The translations under genes and the position numbers were made by a program. From contig NZ_JACHVC010000006.1 of NCBI RefSeq assembly GCF_014230145.1, forward strand, positions 434,001 through 498,000: 64,000 nt of DNA. Reading direction: 5' to 3'. This stretch comes from Pelagicoccus albus. GTDB taxonomy: Bacteria; Verrucomicrobiota; Verrucomicrobiia; Opitutales; Opitutaceae. Positions 47,582 to 57,045 of the stretch are shown piece by piece. The notes beneath the pieces are model-generated. The model saw nothing but the letters and a program-made list of their open reading frames with translations, searched no databases and was not told the origin of the DNA. The stretch's first letter is position 1. The number at the start of each line of letters is the position of its first letter.

Positions 47582-47942
47582 ATCAGGAGCGTTAAGGAGA
47601 AGGTCTCAGCTGGGTTCTGGAAAGAGACTAATCGATGCTTGTGGACAGGTCACAAATGTCGATTTCGCTGAATTCCTTTTTCTCCGTTGGATCCATGGGT
47701 GGAGGTTAGTAGGGACCGTACTAGTGGCGGGGATAGTGCCCTTTGGCGAGCTAAAGGTTTTTACCTAGGTGGGCTTTCGCCGATTTTAAGAAAATCTAAT
47801 CGAATCAATTACATCGGACAAGGGCTGTCTGAAGTCTGTGTTGAACGGGGCTCTTGCTTCTGGGGCTGGTTTGGCTTCCGGAATAGGGGAGGCTTAACCG
47901 AAGGCTTGAAGATGACGGCTTTGTATTCAGGTTCTTAATCAA
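47582..47942. other. Intergenic gap upstream of the Rhs-like gene
   Basis: This 361 bp gap holds the promoter regions of the minus-strand Rhs-like gene and the plus-strand antitoxin-like gene. No gene, tRNA or strong hairpin was seen; open frames here have unlikely composition. Confidence 0.35.
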
Positions 47943-48149
47943 GTGAACGCCGATCATATCATCCAGGAAATTGTAAACCTTCCTGCCGAAGAGAGGCGGA
48001 AGGTCATCGACTTCGTGCGGAACTTGGTCGGGCAGCAGTTCGAGGAGGAACAAATCAAAATCGCTCAGAAGCGAATCGAGGAGTACGACATGGGGCTAGA
48101 GAAGGCGGTTCACCACGAGGAAGCGATACGGCTTTTGCGGAAAGCTTAA
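47943..48149 (+). CDS. Antitoxin-like small protein without partner
   Basis: A 68-residue protein beginning at a GTG (MNADHIIQEIVNLPAEERRK). The N-terminal half is helical and resembles addiction-module components (LPAEERRKVIDFVRNLV). The C-terminal part (MGLEKAVHHEEAIRLLRKA) is amphipathic, as in toxin-binding tails. No toxin gene follows; instead the first hairpin-rich repeat unit begins within about 150 bp. It may be an orphan antitoxin left after toxin loss. The family assignment is tentative. Confidence 0.5.
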   Translation: MNADHIIQEIVNLPAEERRKVIDFVRNLVGQQFEEEQIKIAQKRIEEYDMGLEKAVHHEEAIRLLRKA

Positions 48150-48761
48150 GGGCGGCGTCAGCGATAGGGACTCCTCCTCGTTGCAGCGAATAAAAATTTC
48201 GACAGGCAAATAGCGTAAGCGACACTTGAGCGTTAGCGAAGCACGGGGGGATGTTATTCTCGCTCTCGCTCGTTGAGGTGTCGGAACGTTGTTCCTCGGT
48301 AGGTTGGACTTTGTCCAAGTCCTTCGGACCCATGCTTCGCCTGTCCCACCTTCGCTCACAAGTTCGCTTCGTCGAACCCATGGGTTCTCATCCCCGAGCC
48401 ATTTGCTTGCAAAAAACGCCGTCCGAAAGGACGACATTTTAGAAAATCAAGTGGCGGAGAGAGGGGGATTCGAACTGTCGGAGAATCTTCACTATTCTTA
48501 ACAAACAGTTGTTGTTTATGACGTTAAGAAAAGTCGAAGGTGTTCTGGAATGTCTCTTCGTGCAGCAAAAAAACAGCAGAATGGCAACGAATTGGCAAAG
48601 CCTCTCCGCTTTCGGAGCCTAAAAAAGCTCCGCCTGCCAGATTAAGCAGAGTGGTTAGCCAGGAGTTTTCCGTTGAGTTTTTGCTGCAAGTCCTGACTGG
48701 CTTCGAGTTAGTCTGAGTTTACTTGATTAATTGGGTGAAACGTCCGTTATCTATATTAGGT
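48150..48761. other. Repeat-bearing gap left of the TA-like pair
   Basis: This 612 bp stretch holds repeat unit A (48299-48475), preceded at 48240-48298 by sequence homologous to 49805-49879. To the right, 48476-48761 is AT-richer and unique. It has a small hairpin at 48617-48634 (ggagc/gctcc) and the promoter region of the TA-like pair. No other gene is visible. Confidence 0.5.
48299..48475. repeat. Repeat unit A ending in tRNA-Ser 3' end
   Basis: The unit starts ggtaggttgg and contains several small hairpins (tccttcgga, cttcgtcgaac). It has a terminator-like stem, cgtcc/ggacg, at about 48420-48433. It ends with 25 bp identical to the 3' end of the tRNA-Ser gene (48451-48475, starting gtggcggagagagggggatt). 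It is a diverged copy of units B and C. Confidence 0.8.
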
Positions 48762-48944
48762 ATGCCTTCAAAGAAGCCAGAGTCCACAGTTTCGTTGAAG
48801 TCTCTTTCTAGCCGTAAGGTGGAGGAGAGAAGAGAAACTGTATCTGCAATTCTAAGCGGGAAGACAACGCGACACGAAATGCAACTTCGCAACGCTCCCT
48901 ACAGCGAATCAAAAGTGCGTGTCTCTAAATTGTTCGGAGCCTAA
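48762..48944 (+). CDS. Small basic protein coupled to nucleotidyltransferase (putative antitoxin)
   Basis: A 60-residue basic protein, MPSKKPESTVSLKSLSSRKV..., ending SESKVRVSKLFGA. No family is recognised. Its stop codon overlaps the start of the next gene as TAATG, so the two are translationally coupled. A small basic partner immediately before an AbiEii-like nucleotidyltransferase has the layout of a toxin-antitoxin operon, with this as antitoxin. The role is inferred from arrangement only. Confidence 0.55.
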   Translation: MPSKKPESTVSLKSLSSRKVEERRETVSAILSGKTTRHEMQLRNAPYSESKVRVSKLFGA

Positions 48945-49678
48945 TGGATGGAGAACCTAGGCCAGTCGAGGATTTCAACGAAATCTTCGCGGCATTCGAG
49001 GAATCCGAAGATCCTATCCTTTTGGTTGGAGGGCATGCGGTCAATGTTTGGGCTCTCAGCTACTATTATCGTTCGAAGGCTGAGATTGCTCCGCATGAGC
49101 CATTGACGAGTTCGGACATGGACATCTATGCCACACGCAATGCGTTGCTCTGGCTTGGAAAGAAATTGGGAGGCGATGTCCGTTTCGCTGCCCTGCGAGA
49201 GATCGTATTGGGAGCGATGGAAATCGATGTCGGTGGAAGGCCTTTTCTTTTGGAAGCTCTCCGGAGTGTGAAGGGGGTTACCGATGAGGAACTCACTGAA
49301 TGCAAAGCTTTGGTTGATGTAGCGGGAAATGAAATTTTGGTGCCGTTACCTCATGTTCTCCTGAAAGCGAAACTCTCGAACGCTTTGGAATTAGATCAGG
49401 GGGACCGTCAGGACGTTAAGCACGTCAAGCTACTCGCTGTGGTATTACGAGAGTACCTTATCGACCTTCTGGATACGGTGAAGCCTGAGTTTGAACGCGA
49501 AGTGCTTGGAATTATTCGTGGGGCGGTATCGGTAGCACTGTCAGCAGACGCCGTGCGTTTCGGGAAAGCTCACTGGACCGTATTTGTAGGATTTCTGCCG
49601 TTAGAAAGAATGGCATCGTCCGTGCCGAAAATCGCTTCTTTCGCGAAGGTAGAGTTTCAAAAACGTTTCAGATCCTGA
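48944..49678 (+). CDS. AbiEii-like nucleotidyltransferase (putative toxin)
   Basis: A 244-residue protein with a nucleotidyltransferase-fold signature: ILLVGGHAVNVWAL near residue 25, and a metal-binding SSDMDIY near 65. EIVLGAMEIDVGG follows further on. This order (GG, then DxD, then a later D) fits AbiEii/MenT-like enzymes that modify tRNA or other RNA. It begins at the ATG that overlaps the upstream stop. The pair is flanked by repeat units A and B that carry tRNA-Ser ends, suggesting mobile defence or addiction cargo. Substrate unknown. Confidence 0.65.
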   Translation: MDGEPRPVEDFNEIFAAFEESEDPILLVGGHAVNVWALSYYYRSKAEIAPHEPLTSSDMDIYATRNALLWLGKKLGGDVRFAALREIVLGAMEIDVGGRPFLLEALRSVKGVTDEELTECKALVDVAGNEILVPLPHVLLKAKLSNALELDQGDRQDVKHVKLLAVVLREYLIDLLDTVKPEFEREVLGIIRGAVSVALSADAVRFGKAHWTVFVGFLPLERMASSVPKIASFAKVEFQKRFRS

Positions 49679-49879
49679 ACCCTATTTAATTGGTCCACTG
49701 CTGGGATCAGGCAATGTACGTCTTCGCCAATTAAGTCCAAGTATTGGATTCTCTCGATGGCATCCGCTCGCCGTCCAAGTCAGTCTCAAGCACCTAATGG
49801 TGGCGGAGTACCGAGCGAAGCGAAACAAGGGGATGTAATCCTCACTTCGTTGCGTTGAGGAGTCTAAACGCAGTTTCTT

Positions 49880-50103
49880 GGTAGGTTGGGCTTTGCCTAA
49901 GTCCTTCGGACGCATACTTTGTATGCCCCATCTTCGTTCGCTTTGCTCACTTAGTCGAACCCCTTGGGGGGTGTTCCGACTCGCTCCGCGATCGGTCTTG
50001 TCGGCTGAGCCTCGGAACTCATCCCTTCGGAATCCATATACAAAAAAACGCCGTCTGGTGGGACGACGTTTTTAGAAATTTAAGTGGCGGAGAGAGGGGG
50101 ATT
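49880..50103. repeat. Repeat unit B ending in tRNA-Ser 3' end
   Basis: Starts ggtaggttgg like unit A. It includes a longer middle section in which gttccga and tcggaac could pair across about 35 bases. That section is shared with the tandem repeats at 42416-42496 and 42716-42796. A terminator-like stem (ccgtc/gacg) follows near 50050-50070. The last 20 bp, gtggcggagagagggggatt (50084-50103), are identical to the tRNA-Ser 3' end. Confidence 0.8.
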
Positions 50104-50351
<248 letters not shown>

Positions 50352-50498
50352 GCTAAGGTCTTGGAACAGTGCTAATTCGCATTTGGAGATCAAGCCCTAA
50401 AACCGCATTATTCCGAAGATTTTCAATCGTTTCGGAAAGGGAGGGCTATACCGATTTTTGCTTTGAATCTGTGTCGTCTTGGTTTGGGAATCGGGCCG

Positions 50499-51281
50499 AT
50501 GAAAATTAGCTTCATGGGCACTGGCACTTCTCAAGGCGTACCGATGATCGGTTGCGACTGTGCAGTCTGCGTTTCCACGGACCCTCGCAATCGTAGGTTC
50601 CGGACTCATGCCCATGTGGAAATGGGTGGCTTAAACATCCAAATCGACGCGTCTCCGGAGTTTCGCCTACAGGCTTTGGAGTTGAATATCCCCAAGATTG
50701 ATCTCGCTCTCCTTACTCATGGTCACGCGGACCACATTCAGGGCTTCGATGATCTGAGGCAGTACTGCGATCGCCGGGGCGGGGAGGCTATCCCCGTTTA
50801 CTCCAGTGAAGAGGGGCTACAGCGATTGCGGGAGATCTATCCTTACGCTATGCGGGATCGAGCCGCCTCCAAGAGCTATCCGGCATTTCAGGGGCGGTTG
50901 ATGCCTGAAGTCTTGGATTTGGGAGCGGCGGGCAAAATTTACTCCACGGTGCAGAGTCATGGGCGTTTTGAGACTTTGGGTTTCGTCTTTGAAGAGGCAG
51001 AATCGGGCAAGCGGATCGCCTATTACACGGATTGCGGGAGCGTATCGCCTCACGCGGAAGAATTGGCCCGTTCGGCGGATATCGTGGTTCTCGATGGATT
51101 GCGTCCTATGGAGCATCCATCGCACATGACTATCGAGGAAGCGACCGATGCCGCTTTGCGGATTGAGGGAAAGAGGAGTTATCTAATCCACATGACTCAT
51201 CACATTGACCATGAGTTCGTGGATACGCAGCTTCCGGAGGGCGTCATGCTCAGCTACGACGGTCTGGTTGTGGAAGCCTGA
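50499..51281 (+). CDS. PhnP-like metallo-beta-lactamase-fold phosphodiesterase
   Basis: Hydrolase of 260 residues from the ATG at 50499. It starts MKISFMGTGTSQGVPMIGCD, with cysteines in CDCAVC as in PhnP-type proteins. The metal-binding motif THGHADH lies at residues 73-79. YTDCGS, DGLRPMEHPSHM and MTHHIDHEF supply further ligands. PhnP hydrolyses phosphoribosyl 1,2-cyclic phosphate; no phosphonate genes are near, so another cyclic phosphate may be the substrate. It is divergent from tRNA-Ser. Confidence 0.85.
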   Translation: MKISFMGTGTSQGVPMIGCDCAVCVSTDPRNRRFRTHAHVEMGGLNIQIDASPEFRLQALELNIPKIDLALLTHGHADHIQGFDDLRQYCDRRGGEAIPVYSSEEGLQRLREIYPYAMRDRAASKSYPAFQGRLMPEVLDLGAAGKIYSTVQSHGRFETLGFVFEEAESGKRIAYYTDCGSVSPHAEELARSADIVVLDGLRPMEHPSHMTIEEATDAALRIEGKRSYLIHMTHHIDHEFVDTQLPEGVMLSYDGLVVEA

Positions 51282-51390
51282 GACGCAAAAAAGCTTCAAA
51301 GCTTTCGGGCTGCGGGAAGCTGCCAGAGTGGTTTAGCGATAGAAACGAACTTGCCTAATATCCGTGTGATTGCTTAGTTCGACTATCCCT

Positions 51391-52191
51391 ATGAGCAACC
51401 CCATTTGGCCTGTCGTGGCCGAGAATCTAGCCGAGCAGATCGCAGCTACCCAGTCTGGAAGTGTTTATCTGACTCAATTACTCCCGCACCTGCCAATGAG
51501 TATTGGCCTTATCGAAAGCGCCCTCGATGGCATGCTTTGTTCCAGAGTTGCCAAGGAGCGCGTAGACGGGCTCGAGTGTTATATCTTCGTAGATTATCTG
51601 GATCGGCCGCCGCAGCCGTTTTTGCCTCTCCGTTGCGTTTACTCGGACGAACCCTTGGAGCCAGAAGGCCGAACTGCCCTAAGCCAGGAAACGCGGAGTC
51701 AGGTCGAAGCTGAGTTGGAAGCCTTAGCCAAAAGAGACCCTTGGCCGTCGTTCGCCGTTTGGCAGCACGAGTTGGTGTATCTTATCGGAAATCTGCCCAA
51801 ACCGGTGCAGCTGAGCTCCATTGCCGGTCATTGCCGGCTCCCCTTCAAGAAAACCCAGGAGCGATTAATCGAATTGCAAAAGCGGGGAGCGGTTCGTTTC
51901 GATTTGGATACCGCGACCTATTCAGTGGCCGCGATGCCTTATTCGAAGGAGGCTTTTCGGGGGAACGACGCATTTATACGAAAATCCCCCGGGGCGTCTA
52001 GGGAGGAGGACGAGTTACGCTTGGTAAAGGGTTTAGTAGGGTCGTTTGTGATTTTGTCGCTCTGTATTCTAATCGCCATCACGGGCAAATTCCCATTTCC
52101 AATCCTTTTCTTGGGCGGCTTGATGGGCTCGGCTGTCTTTATTTGGAAAGTCTTCAAGGCCCCGCCTAAGCCTCTTCCTGAGCTTAACTGA
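51391..52191 (+). CDS. Hypothetical winged-helix membrane protein
   Basis: A 266-residue protein from the ATG at 51391. Two regions look like winged-helix folds, at about 10-70 (IAATQSGSVYLTQLLPHLP) and 115-170 (ELVYLIGNLPKPVQLSSIAG, FKKTQERLIELQKRGAVRF). The C-terminus has two membrane segments at about 213-250 (VGSFVILSLCILIAIT, FPILFLGGLMGSAVFIW). The topology suggests a cytoplasmic sensor domain tethered to the membrane. It lies 144 bp before the SPFH pair on the same strand. No known family is recognised. Confidence 0.65.
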   Translation: MSNPIWPVVAENLAEQIAATQSGSVYLTQLLPHLPMSIGLIESALDGMLCSRVAKERVDGLECYIFVDYLDRPPQPFLPLRCVYSDEPLEPEGRTALSQETRSQVEAELEALAKRDPWPSFAVWQHELVYLIGNLPKPVQLSSIAGHCRLPFKKTQERLIELQKRGAVRFDLDTATYSVAAMPYSKEAFRGNDAFIRKSPGASREEDELRLVKGLVGSFVILSLCILIAITGKFPFPILFLGGLMGSAVFIWKVFKAPPKPLPELN

Positions 52192-52335
52192 CTTAGGGTG
52201 TAACAGATGCAGGCTAGCCTGTATCTGCGGTAGAGTCGTGAGGATGCGTTTTGCTCCACTGGTGTCGACAGATTGAATACACGTCGAATTTTTTTGTAAC
52301 CGAAGGATGTCTTTTTCGGTAAACCCCTATGACAA

Positions 52336-53457
52336 ATGAAACCTAATATTGAATCCAATGTGGCCAGACAGCGTCTGTTGGCCGTTCTCCAAAAGTTTCG
52401 CGGCCCGGTCGCTTTAGCTCTAATCGCTTTGGTTTTCTTGGCTGTATTTTTCCTCCTGGCCTTTCGTGTGCAGCGGGTCTCCGGCACCGAGGTAGGCGTC
52501 AAGATAAACAATCTCACCGGAGACATAACCATTATTTCCGATTCGGGTACTAATATCTATAATGGATTAGTGAATACGTTTTATCTTCTAGATCTCACGG
52601 TCCAACGTTTAGAGATGACGGAGAATCCGACGCGAGGCGACCGCGAAGGAAAGGACGACCTGCGAATCAAAACGGTGGATGGTAGCGACGTCTTTCTCGA
52701 CCTCACCATCAACTACGCGATTCGGCGAGACATGATCGAAGAGGTCGTAGCAACGTCCGGACTGGATGACGCTTATAAATACAAGTGGGTGCGCGACTAC
52801 TCGCGTTCCGTTTGCCGGAATGTTTTCGGAGAGATGACGACGGAAGAGTTCTACGACGCCAGTGTGAGAAACCAAAAGGCGCAAAAAGGCAAAGAGGAAC
52901 TCAACCGTTTGCTTCGCCCTTACGGAATCGAAGTCGCAGAAGTGATAGCCGAAAAGTTCCGTTTCCACAAGGAGTACGAAGAACGAATCAGGGCCAAGAA
53001 GTTGGCGGACCAGGAAGTGGAAGAGCAGATATCCAAGGCGAACGCGGCACGGCAGAATCAGATCTTTCGCGTGGTCGAAGCTACCAAGAAAAAGGAGGTC
53101 GTGTTGGAAACCTATGAAGGCGAGATGCGAAAGCTAATCGTGGAGGCAAAGGCACAAGCCGAGAAGAAGGTAAAGGACGCGGAAGCCTATGTGATCGATA
53201 CGCAGCTCGGCGCAGACGCGAACTATTACCAACAAGACAAGAACTCTCAGGCGATTCTTCTAAAGGCCAAGTCTGAAGGCGAGGCCTTGACGGCTCTAGC
53301 AAATGCCTTCGAAGGCGAGGGCGGAAAGAATCTGATCAAGCGAGCGTACGCTGAGAAACTCTCTCAAATGAGATTTAGCGGTCAGCCATTCAGCTTGGAA
53401 AGCTCGACCGAGCGATTGTCGCATATCGATGAATCCGTCGCCCTCCAGAAGAAATAG
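52336..53457 (+). CDS. SPFH/band 7 domain membrane protein (first of pair)
   Basis: A 373-residue protein anchored by one membrane segment at about 24-46 ([19 protein letters not shown]). It continues [17 protein letters not shown] into an SPFH domain, then a long charged coiled coil ([20 protein letters not shown]). Such proteins form large ring or cage assemblies on the membrane and guard membrane proteins or proteases. It lies 21 bp before a second SPFH gene, and the two probably form one hetero-oligomer, as HflK and HflC do. No FtsH is adjacent. Confidence 0.85.
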   Translation: MKPNIESNVARQRLLAVLQKFRGPVALALIALVFLAVFFLLAFRVQRVSGTEVGVKINNLTGDITIISDSGTNIYNGLVNTFYLLDLTVQRLEMTENPTRGDREGKDDLRIKTVDGSDVFLDLTINYAIRRDMIEEVVATSGLDDAYKYKWVRDYSRSVCRNVFGEMTTEEFYDASVRNQKAQKGKEELNRLLRPYGIEVAEVIAEKFRFHKEYEERIRAKKLADQEVEEQISKANAARQNQIFRVVEATKKKEVVLETYEGEMRKLIVEAKAQAEKKVKDAEAYVIDTQLGADANYYQQDKNSQAILLKAKSEGEALTALANAFEGEGGKNLIKRAYAEKLSQMRFSGQPFSLESSTERLSHIDESVALQKK

Positions 53458-53478
53458 CCCGCTCAAACCCCTCTCAAA

Positions 53479-54603
53479 ATGAAACTCATTAAGATAATTT
53501 CTATCCTAACCATTCTCAGCGTGTTGGCTGTGTTTCTGATCGCTGGCACTTTCCTAAAACGTATCGCTCCGGGCGAAGTCGGAGTGCGAACTCAGCAATA
53601 CGATCTGATTGGCAAAAAGGGCGTAGTGGAAATCGACTACGGTCCGGGTTACCACAGAAACTTGCCTTTGCTAGACACGTGGAATGTATTCGACTCTACG
53701 GTACAGACCACGGAATTCACAACCGTTGAGGAACGTCGTCAAGCGAGCAAGATCTACAGCTTCCTATCGTCGTCCACCCAACGCTATCTCGGTTCGGCTC
53801 CTTCGGTTGGCCCCGGTCAGATCGAATTGAAATCGAAGGATGGCTATACGGTTCGCTTGGATATCACTGTGAAATACCGCATCAAGCCGGGCAGGGCTTA
53901 CGATATGTATCGAAAATTCAACTCCGAGGCGCGTTATAAGGGCATCGTAGGCGACCAAGTGCAGAACACCATTCGCAAGGTTTTTGGCACCATGTTGACC
54001 GAAGAGTTCTACAATCCAGAGGTAAGGCGTAACAAGACGGAGGAGAGCTTCGAATTGCTGGCTGCCGACTTGGATCGGAACTACATCGAGCTCGTGCAGA
54101 TCTTGATTCGCGATATTGGTTTCGATCCTTCGTATGAACGGAAGATCCTCGATAAAAAACTTGCCGACCAAGATGTGGAGCTAAACAAGTCGCGTGCTCT
54201 TGCTGAAGAAAGAAAAGGTGAAACGAACCGAATCGTTGCTGAAACGGAAGCCAAGGTTCAGGTGATATCGCAGGAATTGCGAGCAGCTCAATTGACGATT
54301 AAAGCCGATACCGATAAGGAGATCGCTCAGATCAACGCGGACGCTCGATTAACAGCGGCCAAGCTGAACGCGGACGCGGATCTTTATGCCGCTGGTTTGG
54401 AAGCGAAAGGCAAGTTGCTGGAACGGGAGGCGACTGCGGAAGGTGAGAGGCTTAAGGCAGTTGCTTTGAATACGCCCGGTGGAGCAAACCTAGTCGCTCA
54501 CGATTTAATCAAAGAACTACGTGTGGGTAATGTGGCAGTGTCCACGCGCGATATCGATTTTCTCGACGTAGAATCCGTCATAAAACGAGTCGGAGCCAAG
54601 TAG
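53479..54603 (+). CDS. SPFH/band 7 domain membrane protein (second of pair)
   Basis: A 374-residue partner of the preceding protein. One membrane segment lies at about 7-24 ([17 protein letters not shown]). An SPFH domain follows, with [20 protein letters not shown] and [18 protein letters not shown]. Next is a coiled coil rich in Ala, Glu and Lys ([20 protein letters not shown]). Both SPFH proteins share TEEFYxxxVRNxK-like patterns, suggesting duplication. A terminator follows at 54642. A prohibitin/HflC-like scaffold role is likely; the client is unknown. Confidence 0.85.
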   Translation: MKLIKIISILTILSVLAVFLIAGTFLKRIAPGEVGVRTQQYDLIGKKGVVEIDYGPGYHRNLPLLDTWNVFDSTVQTTEFTTVEERRQASKIYSFLSSSTQRYLGSAPSVGPGQIELKSKDGYTVRLDITVKYRIKPGRAYDMYRKFNSEARYKGIVGDQVQNTIRKVFGTMLTEEFYNPEVRRNKTEESFELLAADLDRNYIELVQILIRDIGFDPSYERKILDKKLADQDVELNKSRALAEERKGETNRIVAETEAKVQVISQELRAAQLTIKADTDKEIAQINADARLTAAKLNADADLYAAGLEAKGKLLEREATAEGERLKAVALNTPGGANLVAHDLIKELRVGNVAVSTRDIDFLDVESVIKRVGAK

Positions 54604-54641
54604 AGTAGCAGATACCGTTCTGAATCAAAATATGAATGAAA

Positions 54642-54671
54642 ATGGCCCACCGCATTGGAGCGACGGGCCAT
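54642..54671. terminator. Hairpin between SPFH pair and lipoprotein gene
   Basis: Arms atggccc/gggccat enclose a loop with a smaller inner pairing, 38 bp after the SPFH stop and 63 bp before the convergent lipoprotein stop. Confidence 0.55.
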
Positions 54672-54734
54672 CCCATTTGTTGATATCAGGTAGGGAAATT
54701 ATCTGGAAGAATCAGTCTAGAGTCTGCCCGGATT

Positions 54735-55406
54735 TTATTGGCTTTGTTCTGTGACTGAGAACGTGAACTCGTATGGTTCGCCTTCTAGCGTGACGACCAA
54801 TTTGAGAGGTAGGTTGGCCTTTATGTTCTCTCCATGGAACAGGACCTTACCGGATTTGCTGTCACCCGGATTGATTTGATGGATGTCGATCAACTCCGTG
54901 ATTTCCTTGTTTAACTGTTGGCTTACTTTGCGGTTTGCGGAGGCACGGCTAGCCATGTTAGCTGAAGTGATCTTAGCCATAGCGGCGCTGTTGTCCTGCA
55001 TGGCCGGTGTGCTAACTGATCCGCTCGTGCGGAGAGCGGCTTCGGCCTGCCTGCCGCCTTCTTCCTCGGCTTCACGGTGTGACGCTTCGGCGAGCTTGGC
55101 GGTATACTCTTCAATCGAATAGGCTTCTACTGGCTGGTCGCCGGAGCTTAACTTAACGCTTGAGGTAGTGAAAATCAAACTACGCTCGCCATGGTTTTCG
55201 ACCTCTATTACGAAGGTGGGAAGCTCCTCGAGTTTTCGGGAGAATTGAGAGGATAAGAGGGCGGCGGAAACTCGGTGGGTTTTTTCAACCGTGCGAGGCG
55301 ACGCTTCGGAGTCCTCAAGAGATGGACTGATCACGAGTTGGGTTGTTTCACATCCGGTGAGGAATAACGATAAGGTGAGCAAGCATACTGATATTTTTGC
55401 GATCAT
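54735..55406 (-). CDS. Hypothetical lipoprotein
   Basis: A 223-residue predicted lipoprotein with signal peptide and lipobox (LLTLSLFLTGCETTQ). The middle (about 100-170) is low-complexity and rich in Ala, Ser and Glu (SHREAEEEGGRQAEAAL, MASRASANRKVSQQL), probably helical. The ends look beta-rich (FVIEVENHGERSLIFTTSS and LKLVVTLEGEPYEFTFSV), as in small envelope proteins. No family recognised. It is convergent with the SPFH pair. Confidence 0.7.
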   Translation of the reverse strand: MIAKISVCLLTLSLFLTGCETTQLVISPSLEDSEASPRTVEKTHRVSAALLSSQFSRKLEELPTFVIEVENHGERSLIFTTSSVKLSSGDQPVEAYSIEEYTAKLAEASHREAEEEGGRQAEAALRTSGSVSTPAMQDNSAAMAKITSANMASRASANRKVSQQLNKEITELIDIHQINPGDSKSGKVLFHGENIKANLPLKLVVTLEGEPYEFTFSVTEQSQ

Positions 55407-55626
55407 TCGTGGGGTGGGTTTTGAAGGGGGATCAGAGTCAGGACTCTTTTCTCTTCAATGCGCGATTTGATAGGAGATCCCGACGGAATTCCACGAATTT
55501 TCCCTCTTATGGAGATGAAATTATGGTCGCTATAAATTATTCTGGGTGTGTCTGGTATACATATCCTAATTACACTAAGTGATATGCCTTGGGGTAAAGC
55601 CTGTATTTGATTAGTTACTACGAATG

Positions 55627-57027
55627 TCAGAAGTCGATATCGAAAGATTGTCCTTCTCTCGGCAAGGTGACTGGCCAGTTGAATTGCTCTCGAATTCGTA
55701 TGCCAAACGCCTCTGACGCTTCCGGTTGGCCGTGGGTCAGGAAAACTCGTGATACGGGTTTATTAAATGCCATTAGCCAAGCGAGCATTTCCAGGTAGTC
55801 GGCATGTCCCGAAAAGCCGTCGATGGATCGTATGTGAGCTCGAACTGGGATTTCTTGTCCGAACATTTTGATTTCAGGTTTTCCTTCCAGCAGAGCCCGC
55901 CCACGAGTGCCCTCCGCTTGGTAGCCAACGAACAAAACCGTAGCGGTCGGATTGGGCAGATGCTGTCGGAGGTGATGGAGAATGCGACCGCCTGTGGCCA
56001 TGCCGCTTCCCGCTATGATGATGCAGCGTCCGTTCCTTTTAACGAGCTCTTTGGATTCGGATTGCTTAGCGACTAGATGCAAGATTTTCGGGCTGAAGAT
56101 ATCGGTGCCGTGCAAGAATTTTCTGCGACAAGAGAGGTTCAGATCCCTGAGGTTTGCGGTGTGGGATTCCAGAGCTCTCAGGGCCATGGGTGAATCTAGG
56201 AAGACAGGCACGCTAGGGATTTCCTCCGCATCTTCTAGCTCGCGTATCAGGTAGAGCAGGCTCTGGGCTCGGCCGACAGCAAAGGATGGGATTAGGATCG
56301 GAGCTCCGCGGCTGAATGCTTCTCTCAAGGCATCGCGAAGGGCGCTTTTGACGTCTTCTGGATCGTGGAGGCGGTCCCCGTAGGTCGACTCCATGACAAG
56401 GTAATCAACGTTGTAGGGCTGGGCCGGAGGTCGGAGAATGGTATCGGTCGGGCGTCCTACGTCTCCTGAAAAAACGAGTTTCTTGGGACTATCCTCTCGG
56501 TCAGTCGTTTTCAAATCGAGTAAGGCTGACCCGAGTATATGTCCAACGTCTCGGTACTTGGCACGTATACCCTTTATCGGTTCGAACTCATCCCCGTAGG
56601 AAAAGCCCTGCAAAAGATCGGTAGCTCGCTCGGCGTCGCGTTCAGTGTAAAGAGGCAAGGCGGGACTGTGCTTGCTGTAACCTTTCTTATTCGCCCATTT
56701 CGCTTCCTCTTTTTGAAGGTGGGCGGTGTCTTTGAGCAGGATATGGGCTAGTTCTACAGTCGGGTGGGTCGCATAAATGGGACCACGAAAGCCATCTTTT
56801 ACCAGGCGAGGCAGATAGCCAATGTGGTCGATGTGAGCGTGGGTAAGCATGACCGCATCGATGGTGGAAGGATCGACCTGAAACGGTTCCCAGTTTTTGA
56901 GCCGGTTCTTTTTGGGTCCTTGGAAGAGACCGCAGTCCACAAGGACTCGAGAGTCTCTCGTTTCGACCAGATGACGCGAGCCGGTCACAGTGCCAGCAGC
57001 TCCGAGAAAGGTCAGGGTAGTTTTCAT
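55627..57027 (-). CDS. Beta-CASP metallo-beta-lactamase-fold RNA hydrolase
   Basis: A 466-residue protein of the bacterial CPSF-like group. The metal site THAHIDHIG lies at residues 62-70, preceded by FLGAAGTVTGSRHLV and DCGLFQG. YRDVGHILGSALL and VMESTYGDR follow. The beta-CASP region has FLDSPMA, GSGMATGGRILHHL and SGHADYLEML. Proteins of this group cleave RNA endo- or exonucleolytically. It lies 18 bp downstream of the Na/Pi transporter gene on the same strand. The RNA target is not known. Confidence 0.88.
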   Translation of the reverse strand: MKTTLTFLGAAGTVTGSRHLVETRDSRVLVDCGLFQGPKKNRLKNWEPFQVDPSTIDAVMLTHAHIDHIGYLPRLVKDGFRGPIYATHPTVELAHILLKDTAHLQKEEAKWANKKGYSKHSPALPLYTERDAERATDLLQGFSYGDEFEPIKGIRAKYRDVGHILGSALLDLKTTDREDSPKKLVFSGDVGRPTDTILRPPAQPYNVDYLVMESTYGDRLHDPEDVKSALRDALREAFSRGAPILIPSFAVGRAQSLLYLIRELEDAEEIPSVPVFLDSPMALRALESHTANLRDLNLSCRRKFLHGTDIFSPKILHLVAKQSESKELVKRNGRCIIIAGSGMATGGRILHHLRQHLPNPTATVLFVGYQAEGTRGRALLEGKPEIKMFGQEIPVRAHIRSIDGFSGHADYLEMLAWLMAFNKPVSRVFLTHGQPEASEAFGIRIREQFNWPVTLPREGQSFDIDF

Positions 57028-57045
57028 TTTTGGGGTGGTTTGGGG

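Noticed and set aside
48055-48437. Minus-strand open frames across the antitoxin-like gene and unit A
   Set aside because: They arise from the hairpin-rich repeat and its near-symmetric codons; the same pseudo-protein pattern recurs at unit B.
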